From: Ectocarpus siliculosus
Taxonomy: Eukaryota; Sar; Phaeophyceae; Ectocarpales; Ectocarpaceae
Reading direction: 5' to 3'
Assembly: GCA_000310025.1 (NCBI GenBank)
Contig: FN648785.1
Location: forward strand, 567,277 to 631,276
DNA: 64,000 nt
A program made the translations under genes and the position numbers. The notes under the pieces were generated by a model. That model did no database searches, was not told the DNA's origin, and worked only from the letters and a program-made list of their open reading frames with translations. Of this stretch, positions 24,666-37,324 are shown piece by piece (the stretch's first letter is position 1; each line of letters opens with the position of its first letter).

Positions 24666-26243
24666 AAAAGCCTTCACGAGTGGCTTGCTCGTGGGAACTT
24701 CCTGCCTACGGTTGCTGGTCCTGAACATAGCGCCAGGACGATGTTACCTGTTGCTTTGGGGGGGTTCACCGAACATCATGTACCTATCTCCACCAAAGTG
24801 CCAGATTGGTTGGTTCACAAGAGCTTGGGATAGTCCGCGTACAACGCCACACGTTGACATGCAGCCTTGTACTAGATCCCCGCCACCTTCAAGCCGGGGG
24901 CGCTTGAAATGCTACAGACTACGCAAATTTGTTTCCCACGCCCTACACAATATCTACGATGCATGGACCACGATTCGCCGCCGTCATTCACCCACAGCTT
25001 ATTTTTCCTTTGGTAGAATTGTTTGTGTAGAAGATGCTGGGTCGGGGTCCCCGACTGCCGTTAGCGCTGTGGTAGAAACCTAAAAGCCAAGCCAATCGTC
25101 GTTTCGAAGAAGAAAAACTACAGCTAGCTGATCATCATCTGTCGGCAATCAATGTGGGTGTTCTGCAATCTATGCGCGTGCCTTCGCCAGGTGCTTCTCA
25201 AGGGCGCTTCAATTGCGGTGAAAGATCACATCGGCAAGCAGGAAGTCAGCTGGAGGCTCAGGCTGGCAGAACGACTCTAGCCTGTGGTTTTCATGGTCTG
25301 GCCTTACAAGATCTTGGATGAGCATGCACATGTTCCATGTGTATTGGGTTGGGTGAAGTCGAAGCCAACGCACCAAGATGCATTGGACAGGGTTACTTGT
25401 GTGGTGCTTCAAGAGGAAAATGGATTTGTCACCTTTATCGACGAACTTTTCTTCGCGTGCCCGGAGGCCACTCTTGTTGTTTTGTGTAGTGACATAATTG
25501 TAAGGAAAAACATCTGTGATACATGGTACCCCTGTCATGTTCAACAAAGCGTGGGATGTTGAACGTGAAGCCCAGAGACGTCGCAAGAGAGCTAGCATCC
25601 TCCTCCGGTGGGCTGTTCAACGGGCCATTGCTGCAACGCAAGTCAGAGCTCAAGAAATCGTCACGTTCTCGCGTACGACGTCAATCGGAGTTCCAAAAAT
25701 CCATTGGCTTCATGCGGGTCCTCTGGTGACGCAAACGGCATTCTTCACGACACAGACGGGTGTCCATGAAATACACAATCCTCAGAATAACAGTGACTTC
25801 ACCTACCCTTTCCACTACAGACAAACCCAAGAGGCACGGGCACAACAGACAAGACTCAAGAGGTCACAAAATGCGCCGCACAGTATCTAGGTTCGCAAAC
25901 ACCATGGCATCGGCCTCATCTACACACGCTTGTAGGAAGTGAAACTGACCACTGCACGACACGTGTTGCGAACGGGGCACACAAGCCAGCGGATCGCCAC
26001 GCCAGACAGAAACACGCAACACCGTAATAGCCCATGTTTGACTAACCCTGACAGTAACCCGTCCAAACCACCCAATACACCGAGAGAATAATACCATATT
26101 TAAAACGTTCAACGTATTTTACTGAACACGGCGTACAGAAATGAAACCGCCACTCACCCGAAACGTCACAACGCCCAAACCGAAGGTAAAACCGGAAACG
26201 GGGGCGGGACCAATCGACATCAAAATCATCTACAAGTACTATA
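24666..26243. other. Intergenic stretch with open but unsupported frames
   Basis: At 25200-25900 both strands have open frames of 90-130 codons. On the plus strand one reads ENGFVTFIDELFFACPEATL. No splice signals join them and no family is recognisable. It may be an old element remnant. Confidence 0.35.
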
Positions 26244-27463
26244 TCACTTCGCTGGCTCTTCGTCCAAGCGAAGGCAGAATTCATCAGCAGGTGGGCTGTC
26301 AAGCCGTCCTTCGACGTACTGTGGATCAGTCGAATCCCCCCCGGGCGATTTGCACAAAAGGGTCAAGAGATTAAACGAAACGCTGATACATACGATCCTT
26401 CGGAACCCACCACCACGCTTTGAAACGCATAACACGCAGACAATTTTATCCAGAAACATGCCAGAGAAGAACAAGACCAAACGAAAAACAGCCGGAAAAC
26501 AACAACCGGGACGCAAAGATACAGCCCATCCAAGAAAACCCCCAACAAAAACACCTACTGCACATTTCACCTTTCACCCAGAAGCAGACGTCCCTCAAGT
26601 AATGGGCAGTGGACAAAAGCCAGGAGACTGACAATCATACAATACTACAAACGTCTTCACCCGTTCAGGGCCGAACACCGTATGGCCATGGAAAATAACA
26701 ACGGGACATGATATCAAGCCACCGGTACGCAAGGTACGAAACAACGAACACACGCAAAAGATCGACACTGGGAGCATACGGCCAGAGACGGGGTACGATA
26801 GGCTCCACGTGGGAAACGAAGACGAAACAACTATCATAGCACAGATCCGGCACGACACACGAAACACTTTGTACGAAAGCTTAGCGTACAGTCTAAAGTA
26901 GGTTAGCCTGCGGCAAAATGGAGGTTTCCACTCGCACATATCGTGCTTGCTAGGCCCCAAAAAATATCCTGTAAAACAGCTCACCCGCCCCCCAACGTCA
27001 CAGTAACAGGCGCGGTAGTGGCAGGCGAGAAAATGCCGGTAAGTTCTACACAACGGAATTCTCGGCGACACCACTACTCGTTCGACCAACGCTACATACA
27101 CAGGCGGCTGCTCCTGCGCGCACTACAACAAATCCTGGAACATTCCTTATCAAAGAGAATAAATCGCATGCTGATACCGCGGAAACGACGACGATGACGA
27201 CGGCTCACCCACACAGAAAAATAATTTTCCATAATAAAGAAAAATTTCCATCACTACTAAGAATTTTCCCCACACAGAAAAAGATATTTTGCCTGGGGGC
27301 AAACATCTTGTTCGATAAATTAATTATCGGAAGTGAGGAAGCTTACTGCCCGCGGAGGCGGCGGCGATACCGGGTCTTGCGCGTGGCGCTGCAGGTCGAG
27401 ATACAGGTCTGGGTCTGGCCTCCGATCCTCGGGAATTCGGAGGGGCACATCGCGAGGTCCGCC
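26244..27463 (-). CDS. Possible 3' exons of a minus-strand gene (tentative)
   Basis: Two phase-compatible pieces: 27463-27347 (acceptor caagcag, donor gtaagc; acidic/Pro-rich, RIPEDRRPDPDLYLDLQR) and 26318-26244 (acceptor gatccacag; YVEGRLDSPPADEF.., TGA). They could be the tail of the giant Pro-rich gene, but its last clear exon leaves in phase 2 and this one enters in phase 0. A linking exon would be needed, or they belong to another gene. Confidence 0.25.
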
Positions 27464-28114
27464 CTGCTTGTCGTCAAGGAGGCATGACAAGAGCGCGCGC
27501 GGGGGATGGGGGGTGATTTAGCGTTCTATCCGATGGGGCGTGTGCGCATGATAATTTGTGGATGCCAACCGGGAGGGGGGAAGCGCGGTCTTGGGTTTGG
27601 ATCGAGAAGAGGCCTATCGCTTGTCTTCATTCGTAGCGGGAGCGGCGGGACGGTGTTTTTTTTTTGTTGGTGTTAGCGCACAGAAGCAAAACATGCCAAC
27701 TATCGAATAGGCGAGAAAGTGCCACGTACATCCAAGAGAGCAAGCAGCCTTGACAAGAAACATTTGACGCTGTGTTATTCTAAGTGAAAAAAATGAGCCC
27801 GCATTTTTTTTCCAGCGGTCGCGCAGTCACTCATGCTAATCACACCTCACGTTTAACGATGACAGAACGGGAGCTGCAACGCAATGCCTTGTTCGTGGGC
27901 TAGGCTAGCTTGTGCAAGCTATAGCAGTCTTGTCGGGCGGCTGCCAGCGGTGCTCCAGGCATTCTTCGCTCCAACGTCGCTACTCAAGCCAACTCTGGAT
28001 ACCCATGGCTTGACAGGAAGCATTACCCTTGACCGAAAGCAAGCGTGATCCCTTCAACGAAATCTTATTATCTGACCGAAAGCAAGGGGCATCACATCCA
28101 CACAATATCAAGAC

Positions 28115-31100
28115 TCACGTTCCCAGGTCTTCCTGGTCCCCCTCGCAGGCGGCACAGTCCATGTAACAGGCCCTGCAGTCCCAGCCAATCCCGAACATGT
28201 TGCAGTGCAGGCCCTGGCAGTCCTTCTCGTAGTAGACACCCTTGTCCTTTTGGGCTAGCTCCGTCTGGGCAATTGAAACAAAATCAACGGTCATTTCGAC
28301 CACAAAAAAAAAAGGCGGTGAGGTTCAGACACGCGTTGTAGACACCACTCTCGAACGGGACAGAACCACACGCATTGTATGCATACGTAGCTATTTCTCT
28401 TTCAACGATACATCCGTATCAAATCACCGCGGTCCTTGAAAAATGAGCTTCGGGACGAGTAAGCGACGAATCAAAACCGTGCCGGCACACAGGTAGGCCA
28501 TGACTGACTCACCGACATCTCGGGAGAGAGGAGCGACACGCAGTCCACCTCCTCCACCTCCTCGTCAGCCACCACCGCCGGCATCGGGGTGTGAGGCTGC
28601 GAGCGGCCGGCGACAGGAGCGGGGGTTGCACGAGGAGCGGGGGTCGCGCCGGGCTCGTCGAACTCGCCATCCGGGAAGTAGAAGAAATTGTCGTCGTCCT
28701 GGAAGCCGTCGATCGAGTCGAAGTCTTCCGGCAAGTAGAAGAGCCCGTCGTCGTCGTCTTCGAACTCGTCGGTGCTCGAGTCAGACCCGCCGGGCATGGT
28801 GGGTGCGGTGTGGTTATGCGGCGTCGGTGTCGGTGTCGGCGAGGGCGTCGCCATCGGGAGGCTTCCGTCTGGAGAATTTGCGGCCGACGTGGGCGGGGAG
28901 AGCACCAAGGAGGCGGAGGGGTGGTTAAGGTACGAGGAGAGGATTGCGTTTTTATTTAAATCTCATTTATTCTGGACGTCGGTCATTCCACTTTTTTCGG
29001 AACAATTTCTGGACGCACCGGCTGCGGTCACACAAGAGGAAAGGCCACACAGAAGCTGGAATCTACCACAGATGGAAGAAAAGTCCAAGTAACGTTCAGA
29101 GTCGTCATACATATGTTCACTGCCCCAGCGTGGTAGTCAGCCATGCGAATTGTACAAGTCGTTGGCTGCCTCAATGTCGTCATCCAACCTCAACAACACC
29201 ACAAGGAGAGGAGCGCAAAGTCTGATGGTGTTTTGAAAGAGGCCAAGCGCAGCACCTACTACCGGAGCCTTCAGACCTTCTGCAGCCAAACCAGCAACCG
29301 CGATACCGCAACAAACGAGCCAGAAATCAACAACATTGAAAGGAAGGCGAAACCGCTCGAGCTACACCAACAAAGCAAACCAACCAAAACACAACCTAGA
29401 CCATTATGTATCGCAGAAATACGTAAAGTTTCGAGGTTTTCTGACCAAGGGCGCGTGCGTCGCAGAGACATATAGTACAGGTGCCCCCATCACCGCTGAC
29501 TCTGGACGGGAGTACGCGGGCGAGCGGGTGAACGCGCCAAGAATCCTCACCGACAAGCGTGCGACGGGTCTCTGCATTTTCTATTTGTCAATTCGATACA
29601 CTTTCGAAATTCAAAATTCTATCATTCTTCAACATCACTTCGACAACCAACTTACCGTGCGTGGGTGAGGGCGTGTTACTCGTGGGCATTCCTGGATGAG
29701 AGGCCGTGGGCATCGCAGCTGGGGCGGTGGTAACCCCCGCCGCCGCCGCCACCGATGTTGCGTCCGATGTCGGTGCTGCCGTAGGCGTGGGTTCGGCAGG
29801 CGCTTCGCAGATGCAAGGCACGGGCGGCGGGCAGGTGAAGACGTCCCCAGATACCGGTGGTAGAGCTCCTGCGGTGGCCGGTGCTTGAGTCCACGAGCCC
29901 CCCGGCGTCGAAGGCGCGGGGGTAGTACCGGCGGTGGTGGGTGCCACGGCCCCCCTCTCGCTTGGCTGGGAGATGGGCTCTGGAGTCGCTGCGGGCTCCT
30001 GAACAGCACCGGTGGGTGGGGTAGACGTCAGGGCGCTCGGCATGGTGGGAGAAGGCGCCGAAGGCGTGGCCGGGGCGGTTGGGGCGGTGGTGGGGGCGGC
30101 GGCGGTGGGGGCGGCGGCCGGTGACTCGGTAGTCGATGTGGGCGCCGCGGCGGGGTCTGTTCGAGGCGCTCCCGTTGGCGACGGCTGCAGGCCCTCGTAC
30201 ACAGGTGCCGGCGTTGTGTCGTCGATTTTGAAGTCGTAGGACATGGCGGTCGGGGCGCTGGGCATGATGGGAGAAGACGCCGAAGGCATGGTAGGAGAAG
30301 GCACCGGAGGCGTGGCAGGCGCGGCAGCGGCCGTGGGGGGTGCGGCGGCGGTTGGCGCGTCGGCGGCGGTTGGGGCGGCGGCGGTTGGGCCGGGTAGGGC
30401 AGCTGGCGACGGTGAATCGTCTGGTGCTGTAGAGATCGGGGCCGGCGCCACCACCGGGGAAGGAGAAGGTGAAGGCGAAGGTGAAGATGATGACTGGCGC
30501 TTGTCGGATGAAACCGGAGCCGTCGTCGTCGTCTCTTCCACCGGCGCTGTCGGTGACCGTGAGCTCGGAGGCGTGCTGGGGGTTGGCGGTGATGGCTGCC
30601 CGGGCGTGGCGACAGGCTGCAGGCCCTCCGACGCAGGCGCCGGCGTTGGTCCGTCGAAGCCGAAGTCGTAGGACATGGATGTCGGGGAGCTCGGCATGGC
30701 GGGAGGCACCCCGGTCGGCGAAGGCGCCTGGTTCTGGCCTCCAGCGGGCGCCAGCGTGGCAGTGGGCGAAGGGTCATGGCTCGGGGCGGGTCTAGCAGCT
30801 GGCGATGGCGAAACGTCTGGGGCTGTGGAGATCGGGGCCGGCGCCACCACCGGGGAAGGAGAAGGTGAAGGTGAAGGTGAATATGGTGACTGTTGCCTGT
30901 CGGATGAAGCCGGAGCCGTCGTCGTCTCTGCCGCTGGCGCCGTCGGTGATGGCGAGCTCGGAGGCGTGCTGGGAGATGGCGGTGATGGCATCCCAGGCGT
31001 GGCGACAGGCTGCACGCCCTCTATCACAGGCGCCGGCGTTGGCCCGTCGAAGCCGAAGTCGTAGGACATAGGCGTCGGGGCGCTCGGCATGATGGGAGAA

Positions 31101-34100
31101 AGCGCCGAAGGCATGGTGGGAGAAGGCGCCGAGGGCATGGAAGGTGCCACGGCGGTGGGGGTGGCGGCGGTGGGGGCGGCAGCGGTTGGGGCGGCGACCG
31201 GAGGCTTGGTTGTCGACGTGGGCGCCGCGGCAGGGTCTGTTCGAGGCGCGTCCGTGGGTGAAGGCGCCTGGTTCTTGCCTCCAGCGGGCGCCATTGTGGC
31301 AGCGGTGGAAGGGTCAAGACTCGGGGCGGGCACAGTAGCTGGCAATGGTGACGCGCCTGGGGCTGTGGAGATCGGGGCCGGCGCCACCACCGGAGAACGT
31401 GAAGGTGACGACGGTGACTGTTGCCTGNNNNNNNNNNNNNNNNCTATTCATGTCTACCGGAGCTCGTTGGGCGAGTAGAGGCGGCGGCGACGGGGGCGGC
31501 GGCGACGGGGGCGGCGGCCGGAGGATCGGCAGTCGACGTTGGTACGGCGGCAGGGTCTGTTCGAGGCGCGTCCGTGGGTGACGGCGCCTGGTTCTTGCCT
31601 CCAGCGGGAGTCAGCGTGGCGTCGTGGGAAGGGTCATGGCTCGGGGTGAGAATAGTAGCTGGCGATGGTGAAGCGTCGCGGGCTGTGGAGATCGGGGACG
31701 GTGCCACCGCCGGAGAAGGCGACTGGTGCCTCCCGGATGAAGCCGGAGCCGGCGTCGTCTCTTCCACTGGCGCAGTCGGTGACCGTGAGCTCGGAGCCGT
31801 GCTGGGGGTTGGCGGTGATGGCTGCCCAGGAGTGAACACAGGCTGCCGGCCTTCAGACTGCGGCGCCGGGGTTAGGTCGTCGTAGTCGAAGGACAGGGAT
31901 GTCGGCGCCGGTGTCCCTTCGGGGTGGCGAGGTCGGGGACGGCGGCCGTCGACCGGCTGCGGGCCCTCTGTTGCCGGTGCCGGCGTTGGGTAGTCGGGGT
32001 TGAAGTTGAAAGACAGGTATGTCGGTACCGGTGTTGCTTCAGGTTGGCGAGGCCGGGGACGGCGGCCGTCGACCGGCTTCGGGCCCTCCGTCACCGGTGC
32101 CGGCGTTGGGTAGTCGGGGTCGAAGTCGGAGGACAGGTATGTCGGCTCCGCCGTTCCTTCAGGGTGGCGAGGCCGGGGACGGCGGACGTCGACCGGCTGC
32201 GGGCCCTCTGTTACCGGTGCCGGCGTTGGGTAGTCGGGGTCGAAGTTGAAAGAAAGGTATGCCGGTACCGGTGTTGCTTCAGGGTGGCGAGGCCGGGGCC
32301 GGTGGCCGTCGACCGGCTGCGGCCCCTCCGTCACCGGTGCCGGCGTTGGGTAGTCGGGGTCGTAGTCGAAGGACAGGTATGTCGGCGCCGGTGTTGTTTC
32401 AGGGTGGCGAGGCCGGGGACGGTGGCCGTCGACCGGCTGCGGGCCCTCTGTCACCGGTGCCGGCGTTGGGTAGTCGGGGCCGAAGTGGTATTGCAGGGAC
32501 GTCGGTGCCGGTGTCGAACCGGGGTAACGAGGACGGGGACGGCGGCCGTCGACCGGCTTCGGGCCCTCCGTCACCGGTGCCGGCGTTGGGTAGTCGGGGT
32601 CGAAGTCGAAGTCGAAGGACAGGGATGTCGGCTCCGTCGTTCCTTCAGGGTGGCGAGGCCGGGGACGGCGGACGTCGACCGGCTGCGGGCCCTCTGTTAC
32701 CGGTGCCGGCGTTGGGTAGTCGGGGTCGAAGTTGAAAGAAAGGTATGCCGGTACCGGTGTTGCTTCAGGGTGGCGAGGCCGGGGCCGGTGGCCGTCGACC
32801 GGCTGCGGCCCCTCCGTCACCGGTGCCGGCGTTGGGTAGTCGGGGTCGAAGTCGAAGGACAGGTATGTCGGCTCCGCCGTTCCTTCAGGGTGGCGAGGCC
32901 GGGGACGGCGGACGTCGACCGGCTGCGGGCCGTCCGTCACAGGTGCCGGCGTTGGGTAGTCGGGGTCGAAGTTGAAAGAAAGGTATGCCGGTACCGGTGT
33001 TGCTTCAGGGTGGCGAGGCCGGGGCCGGTGGCCGTCGACCAGCTGCGGCCCCCCCGTCAACGGGGTCGGCGTTGGGTAGTCGGGGTCGAAGTCGAAGGAC
33101 AGATATGTCGGTACCGGTGTTGCTTCAGGGTGGTGAGGCCGGGGACGGCGGCCGTCGACCGGCTGCGGGTCCTCTGTCACGGGTGTCGGCGTTGGGTAGT
33201 CGGGGTCGAAGTTAAAGGACAGATATGTTGGCACCGGTGTTTCTTCAGGGTGTCGAGGCCGGGGACGACGGCCGTCGACCGGCTGCGGGCCCTCTGTCAC
33301 CGGTGACGGCGTTGGGTAGTCGGAGTCGAAGTCGAAGGACAGGGATGTCGGCGCCGGTGTTGGTTCAGGCTGTCGAGGCCGGGGACGGTGGCCGTCGACC
33401 GGCTGCGGGCCCTCTGTCACCGGTGACGGCGTTGGGTAGTCGGAGTCGAAGTCGAAGGACAGGGATGTCGGCGCCGGTGTTGTATTAGGGTGTCGAGGCC
33501 AGGGACGGCGGCCGTCGACCGGCTTCGGGTCCTCCATCACCGGTGTCGGCGTTGGGTAGTCGGGGTTGAAGTCGAAGGACAGGTATGTCGGCACCGGTGT
33601 TGCTTCAGGGTGGCGAGGCCGGGGGCGGCGGCCGTCGACCGGCTTCGGGTCCTCCATCACCGGTGCCGGCGTTGGGTAGTCGGGGTCGAAGTCGAAAGAC
33701 AGATATGTTGGCACCGGTGTTTCTTCAGGGTGTCGAGGCCGGGGACGGCGGCCGTCGACCGGCTGCGGGCCCTCTGTAACCGGTGATGGCGTTGGGTAGT
33801 CGAAGTCGAAGTCGAAGGACAGGTATGCCGGTACCGGTGTTGCTTCAGGGTGTCGAGGCCAGGGACGGCGGCCGTCGACCGGCTTCAGGTCCTCCATCAC
33901 CGGTGACGGCGTTGGGTAGTCGGGGTCGAAGTCGAAGGACAGGTATATCGGCGCCGGTGTTGCTTCAGGGTGGCGAGGCCGGGGACGGCGGCCGTCGACC
34001 GGCTGCGGGCCCTCTGTCACCGGTGACGGCGTTGGGTAGTCGGGGTCGAAGTCGAAGGACAGATATGCCGGTACCGGTGTTGTTTCAGGGTGGCGAGGCC

Positions 34101-36935
34101 GGGGACGGCGGCCGTCGACCGGCTGCGGGCCCTGTGTCACCGGTGCCGGCGTTGCGTAGTCGGGGTCGAAGTCGAAGGACAGGTATGTCGGTACCGGTGT
34201 TGCTTCAGGGTGTCGAGGCCGGGGACGGCGGCCGTCGACCGGCTTCGGGCCCTCCATCACCGGTGCCGGCGTTGGGTAGTCGGGGTCGAAGTCGAAGGAA
34301 AGGTATGTCGGCACCGGTGTTGCTTCAGGGTGGCGAGGCCGGGGACGGCGGCCGTCGACCGGCTGCGGGCCGTCCGTGACCGGTGCCGGCGTTGGGTAGT
34401 CGGGGTCGAAGTCGAAGGACAGGTATGTCGGCACCGGTGTTGCTTCAGGGTGGCGAGGCCGGGGACGGCGGCCGTCGACCGGCTCCGGGCCCTCCATCAC
34501 CGGTGTTGGCGTTGTCATGTCGAAGTCGAAGTCGAAGGACAGGTATGTCGGTACCGGTGTTGCTTCAGGGTGGTGAGGCCGGGGACGGCGGCCGTCGACC
34601 GGCTGCGGGCCCTCTGCAACCGGTGTCGGCGTTGGGTAGTCGGGGTCGAAGTCGAAGGACAGGTATGTCGGCGCCGGTGTTGCTTCAGGGTGGCGATGCC
34701 GGGGACGGCGGCCGTCGACCGGCTGCGGGCCCTGTGCCACCGGTGTCGGCGTTGGGTAGTCGGGGTCGAAGTCGAAGGACAGGTATGTCGGCGCCGGTGT
34801 TGCTTCAGGGTGGTGAGGCCATGGACGGCGGCCGTCGACCGGCTGCGGGCCCTCCGTCACCGGTGCCGGCGTTGGGTAGTCGGGGTCGAAGTCGAAGGAC
34901 AGGGATGTCGGTACCGGTGTTGCTTCAGGGTGGCGAGGCCGGGGACGGCGGCCGTCGACCGGCTTCGGGCCCTCCATCACTGGTGTTGGCGTTGTCATGT
35001 CGAAGTCGAAGTCAAAGGACAGGTATGTCGGTACCGGTGCTGCTTCAGGGTGGTGAGGCCATGGACGGCGGCCGTCGACCGGCTGCGGGCCCTGTGTCAC
35101 GGGTGCCGGCGTTGGGTAGTCGGGGTCGAAGTCGAAGGACAGATATGTCGGTACCGGTATTGCTTCAGGGTGGCGAGGCCGGGGACGGCGGCCGTCGACC
35201 GGCTGCGGGCCCTCCATCACCGGTGCCGACGTTGGGTAGTCGGAGTCGAAGTCGAAGGACAGGTATGTCGGTACCGGTGTTGTTTCAGGGTGGCGAGGCC
35301 GGGGGCGGCGGCCGTCGACCGGGTGCTGGCTGTCCATCACCGGTGCCGGCGTTGGGTAGTCGGGGTCGAAGTCGAAGGACAGGGATGTCGGTACCGGTGT
35401 TGCTTCAGGGTGGCGAGGCCGGGGGCGGCGGCCGTCGACCGGCTTCGGGTCCTCTGTCACGGGTGCCGGCGTTGGGTAGTCGAAGTCAAAGTCGAAGGAC
35501 AGATATGTCGGTGCCGGTGTTACTTCAGGGTGGCGAGGCCGGGGGCGGCGGCCGTCGACCGGGTGCTGGCTGTCCATCACCGGTGCCGGCGTTGGGTAGT
35601 CGGAGTCGAAGTCGAAGGAAAGGTATGTCGGTACCGGTGTCGAATCGGGGTGACGAGGCCAGGGACGGCGGGCGTCGACCGGCTGCGGGCCGTCCGTCAC
35701 CGGTGTCGGCGTTGGGTAGTCGGAGTCGAAGTCGATGGACAGGGATGTCGGTACCGGTGTTGCTTCAGGGTGGCGAGGCCATGGACGGCGGGCGTCGACC
35801 GGCTGCAGTGTTTCCATCAACATCACCGGCGTCGGCGTTGGCTCGTCGAAGTCGAAGTGGTAGGACACGGATGTGGGCGCCGGTGTGGGCTCCCAGCCGT
35901 ACATGGGATCAAAGGCATCACCGCCCAGCCCCTCGCCGTTGTTGGTCAGGGCGCGTTGACTCTCGCTGTTCACACAGTCATCGATCGAGGTGATGCCGCT
36001 TCCGGGACAGAAGGCGATCTCGGCGTCCTGCAATGGGCGCAAGTGAGTTGGAAGGCGGGGGGGCGCGGATGGGTTAGTTCGGGTGTCAGCGGCGGGGAGC
36101 GAGGGGCAATGTCAAGGGGTTTTGCAATGGAGGTTTGCTTTGAGCTCTCGGCCCCAAGGAGTGGCGATCAGGGTAGAAACCGGGCCCGGTATTTCTACGC
36201 GTGGCGTGTGCAGGAAGCCAAGGGTTTCAATTTACTCGCGAGTCGACAGCGGATAGATTTTTTCACGCTCTCGCAGCATCGACGTCAACGGGTATGCAAG
36301 ATGTATCTCACCGTCGAGAGAACAGCGCCATCTTTGGGGTAGCGGAGGGAAGGTACGAAGGAGGTCGTTAAAGTTTCGGGACTGTCGGCGAAAAAACGGT
36401 GAGGGAATCCCCGCGCATGTCCTGCCAAGTGTGACGGCTGGACGGAGGCTTTCTCTCATACTGACTGATGGTGTGAAATCTGATTCCCTAGGGATGGATG
36501 TGGTAAACGTTGTGAGACCCTTGTTGGCACTCTTGGCATGGTTGCTGCTTGCCACAATGTGAAGATTATATATGTCATGCGTCAAATATATGAAAACAAA
36601 AAATTCAGCAAGAACAACAAACATTGCCGCGGAAGCAGCAACAACAAGACCACTAGAAAAAATGAAGCAGCAACAGCAACAGCGACAGCAACATTAGAAA
36701 AACTTGGTATTCTTCTCACCGTAAGGAGGAACTCGTAGGCGAAGGTCAGTGCAGCGTCGCAGGTGTTGAAGCAACGGCGGCAGTTGGTCCCGAGGTTGAA
36801 CATGTTGCAATCGTTCCTCTTCTTCTCCTGCCCCCAGTCTACCTCGTCCGGAGCAACCATGTGCGTGGCGCGAAAAACGCCGGAGGGTCTGTCAGATTTC
36901 CGTCGCATACAGCCCGAACTATTGGTAATCTCCGT
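28115..36935 (-). CDS. Giant Pro/Thr/Ser-rich tandem-repeat protein with duplicated Cys-rich exons, probably secreted
   Basis: Exons on the minus strand: 36935-36720, 36027-29656, 28868-28513 and 28264-28119. All junctions are in phase (0, 1, 0). Exon 1 is Cys-rich (CNMFNLGTNCRRCFNTC). The 6.4-kb exon opens with an acidic, Cys-containing stretch. It then carries about 33 copies of a 40-residue unit (core LSFDFDPDYPTPAPVTEGPQ, then PVDGRRPRPRHPEATPVPT) and longer, looser repeats rich in PSPSPSP, PTAPA and ATP. Exon 3 is acidic (FYLPEDFDSIDGFQDDDNFF). Exon 4 repeats the Cys motif (CNMFGIGWDCRACYMDC). It may end at a TGA that overlaps the GTGAGT donor, or splice on. The composition resembles extensin/arabinogalactan-type wall proteins, but the family is not recognised. 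A signal peptide was not found, so upstream exons are probably missing. A 16-base gap lies in the long exon. Confidence 0.65.
31428..31443. other. Assembly gap (16 N)
   Basis: Run of N inside the repetitive exon. Frame and length across it are unknown, so the repeat number may be wrong. Confidence 1.
31870..35890 (-). repeat. Coding minisatellite, ~33 x 120 bp
   Basis: The period is 120 bases, with occasional in-frame 3- or 6-base changes such as the extra FDFD codons at about 32610. Near-identical neighbours and scattered variants indicate ongoing unequal exchange or gene conversion. Because 120 is divisible by 3, every other frame is also long and open. Confidence 0.95.
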
Positions 36936-37238
36936 CTGAGGAAACATCTACCTAAATTGGCCTATCCCAACCACCCTCCTCTCAAACTGTAATATATGCC
37001 GAATTGCTCCCCGACTTGAGGATAGTCGTCTCTACGACGACGGCCATTGTTATTGGCCAATTTCATGCCAGACGCGCAACACCACCATCAGCGTATCGAA
37101 GCTCAATCATCTCCGTGGGGGGTGTTTACCGCCCGGTGTTCACCCGTGGAATCCAGGGATTTACTGGTGGTATCGGTATCATCGGGTATGTGCGTCACAT
37201 TGTTTTTGGCAGTAGTGGCCTTTGTCAGTCTTCGTCAC

Positions 37239-37324
37239 CTGACTTCCCACAATCGGGGTCGATGAAGAGGCCCCTGCGGTGCTGTTGCATTGATTCCCGG
37301 TCATCCTCGGAGAGACTCTCCAGG
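37239..37324 (-). CDS. Possible upstream exon of the giant protein gene
   Basis: Acceptor 'gtagcttgcag' and donor gtgacg. Phase 1 in, phase 0 out, matching the phase-0 entry of the exon at 36935. It encodes MTGNQCNSTAGASSSTP.., a Ser/Thr-rich piece with an N-glycosylation sequon (NST). There is no signal peptide. The plus strand is also open here, so the call is weak. Confidence 0.25.

Noticed and set aside
31924-36342. Very long plus-strand ORFs (460, 536 and 750 codons) with Arg/Val- and Gly/Arg-rich repeats
   Set aside because: They are other-frame readings of the 120-bp minisatellite, whose period is divisible by 3. The minus-strand frame has splice sites in phase at both ends and continues into further exons, while the plus frames do not.
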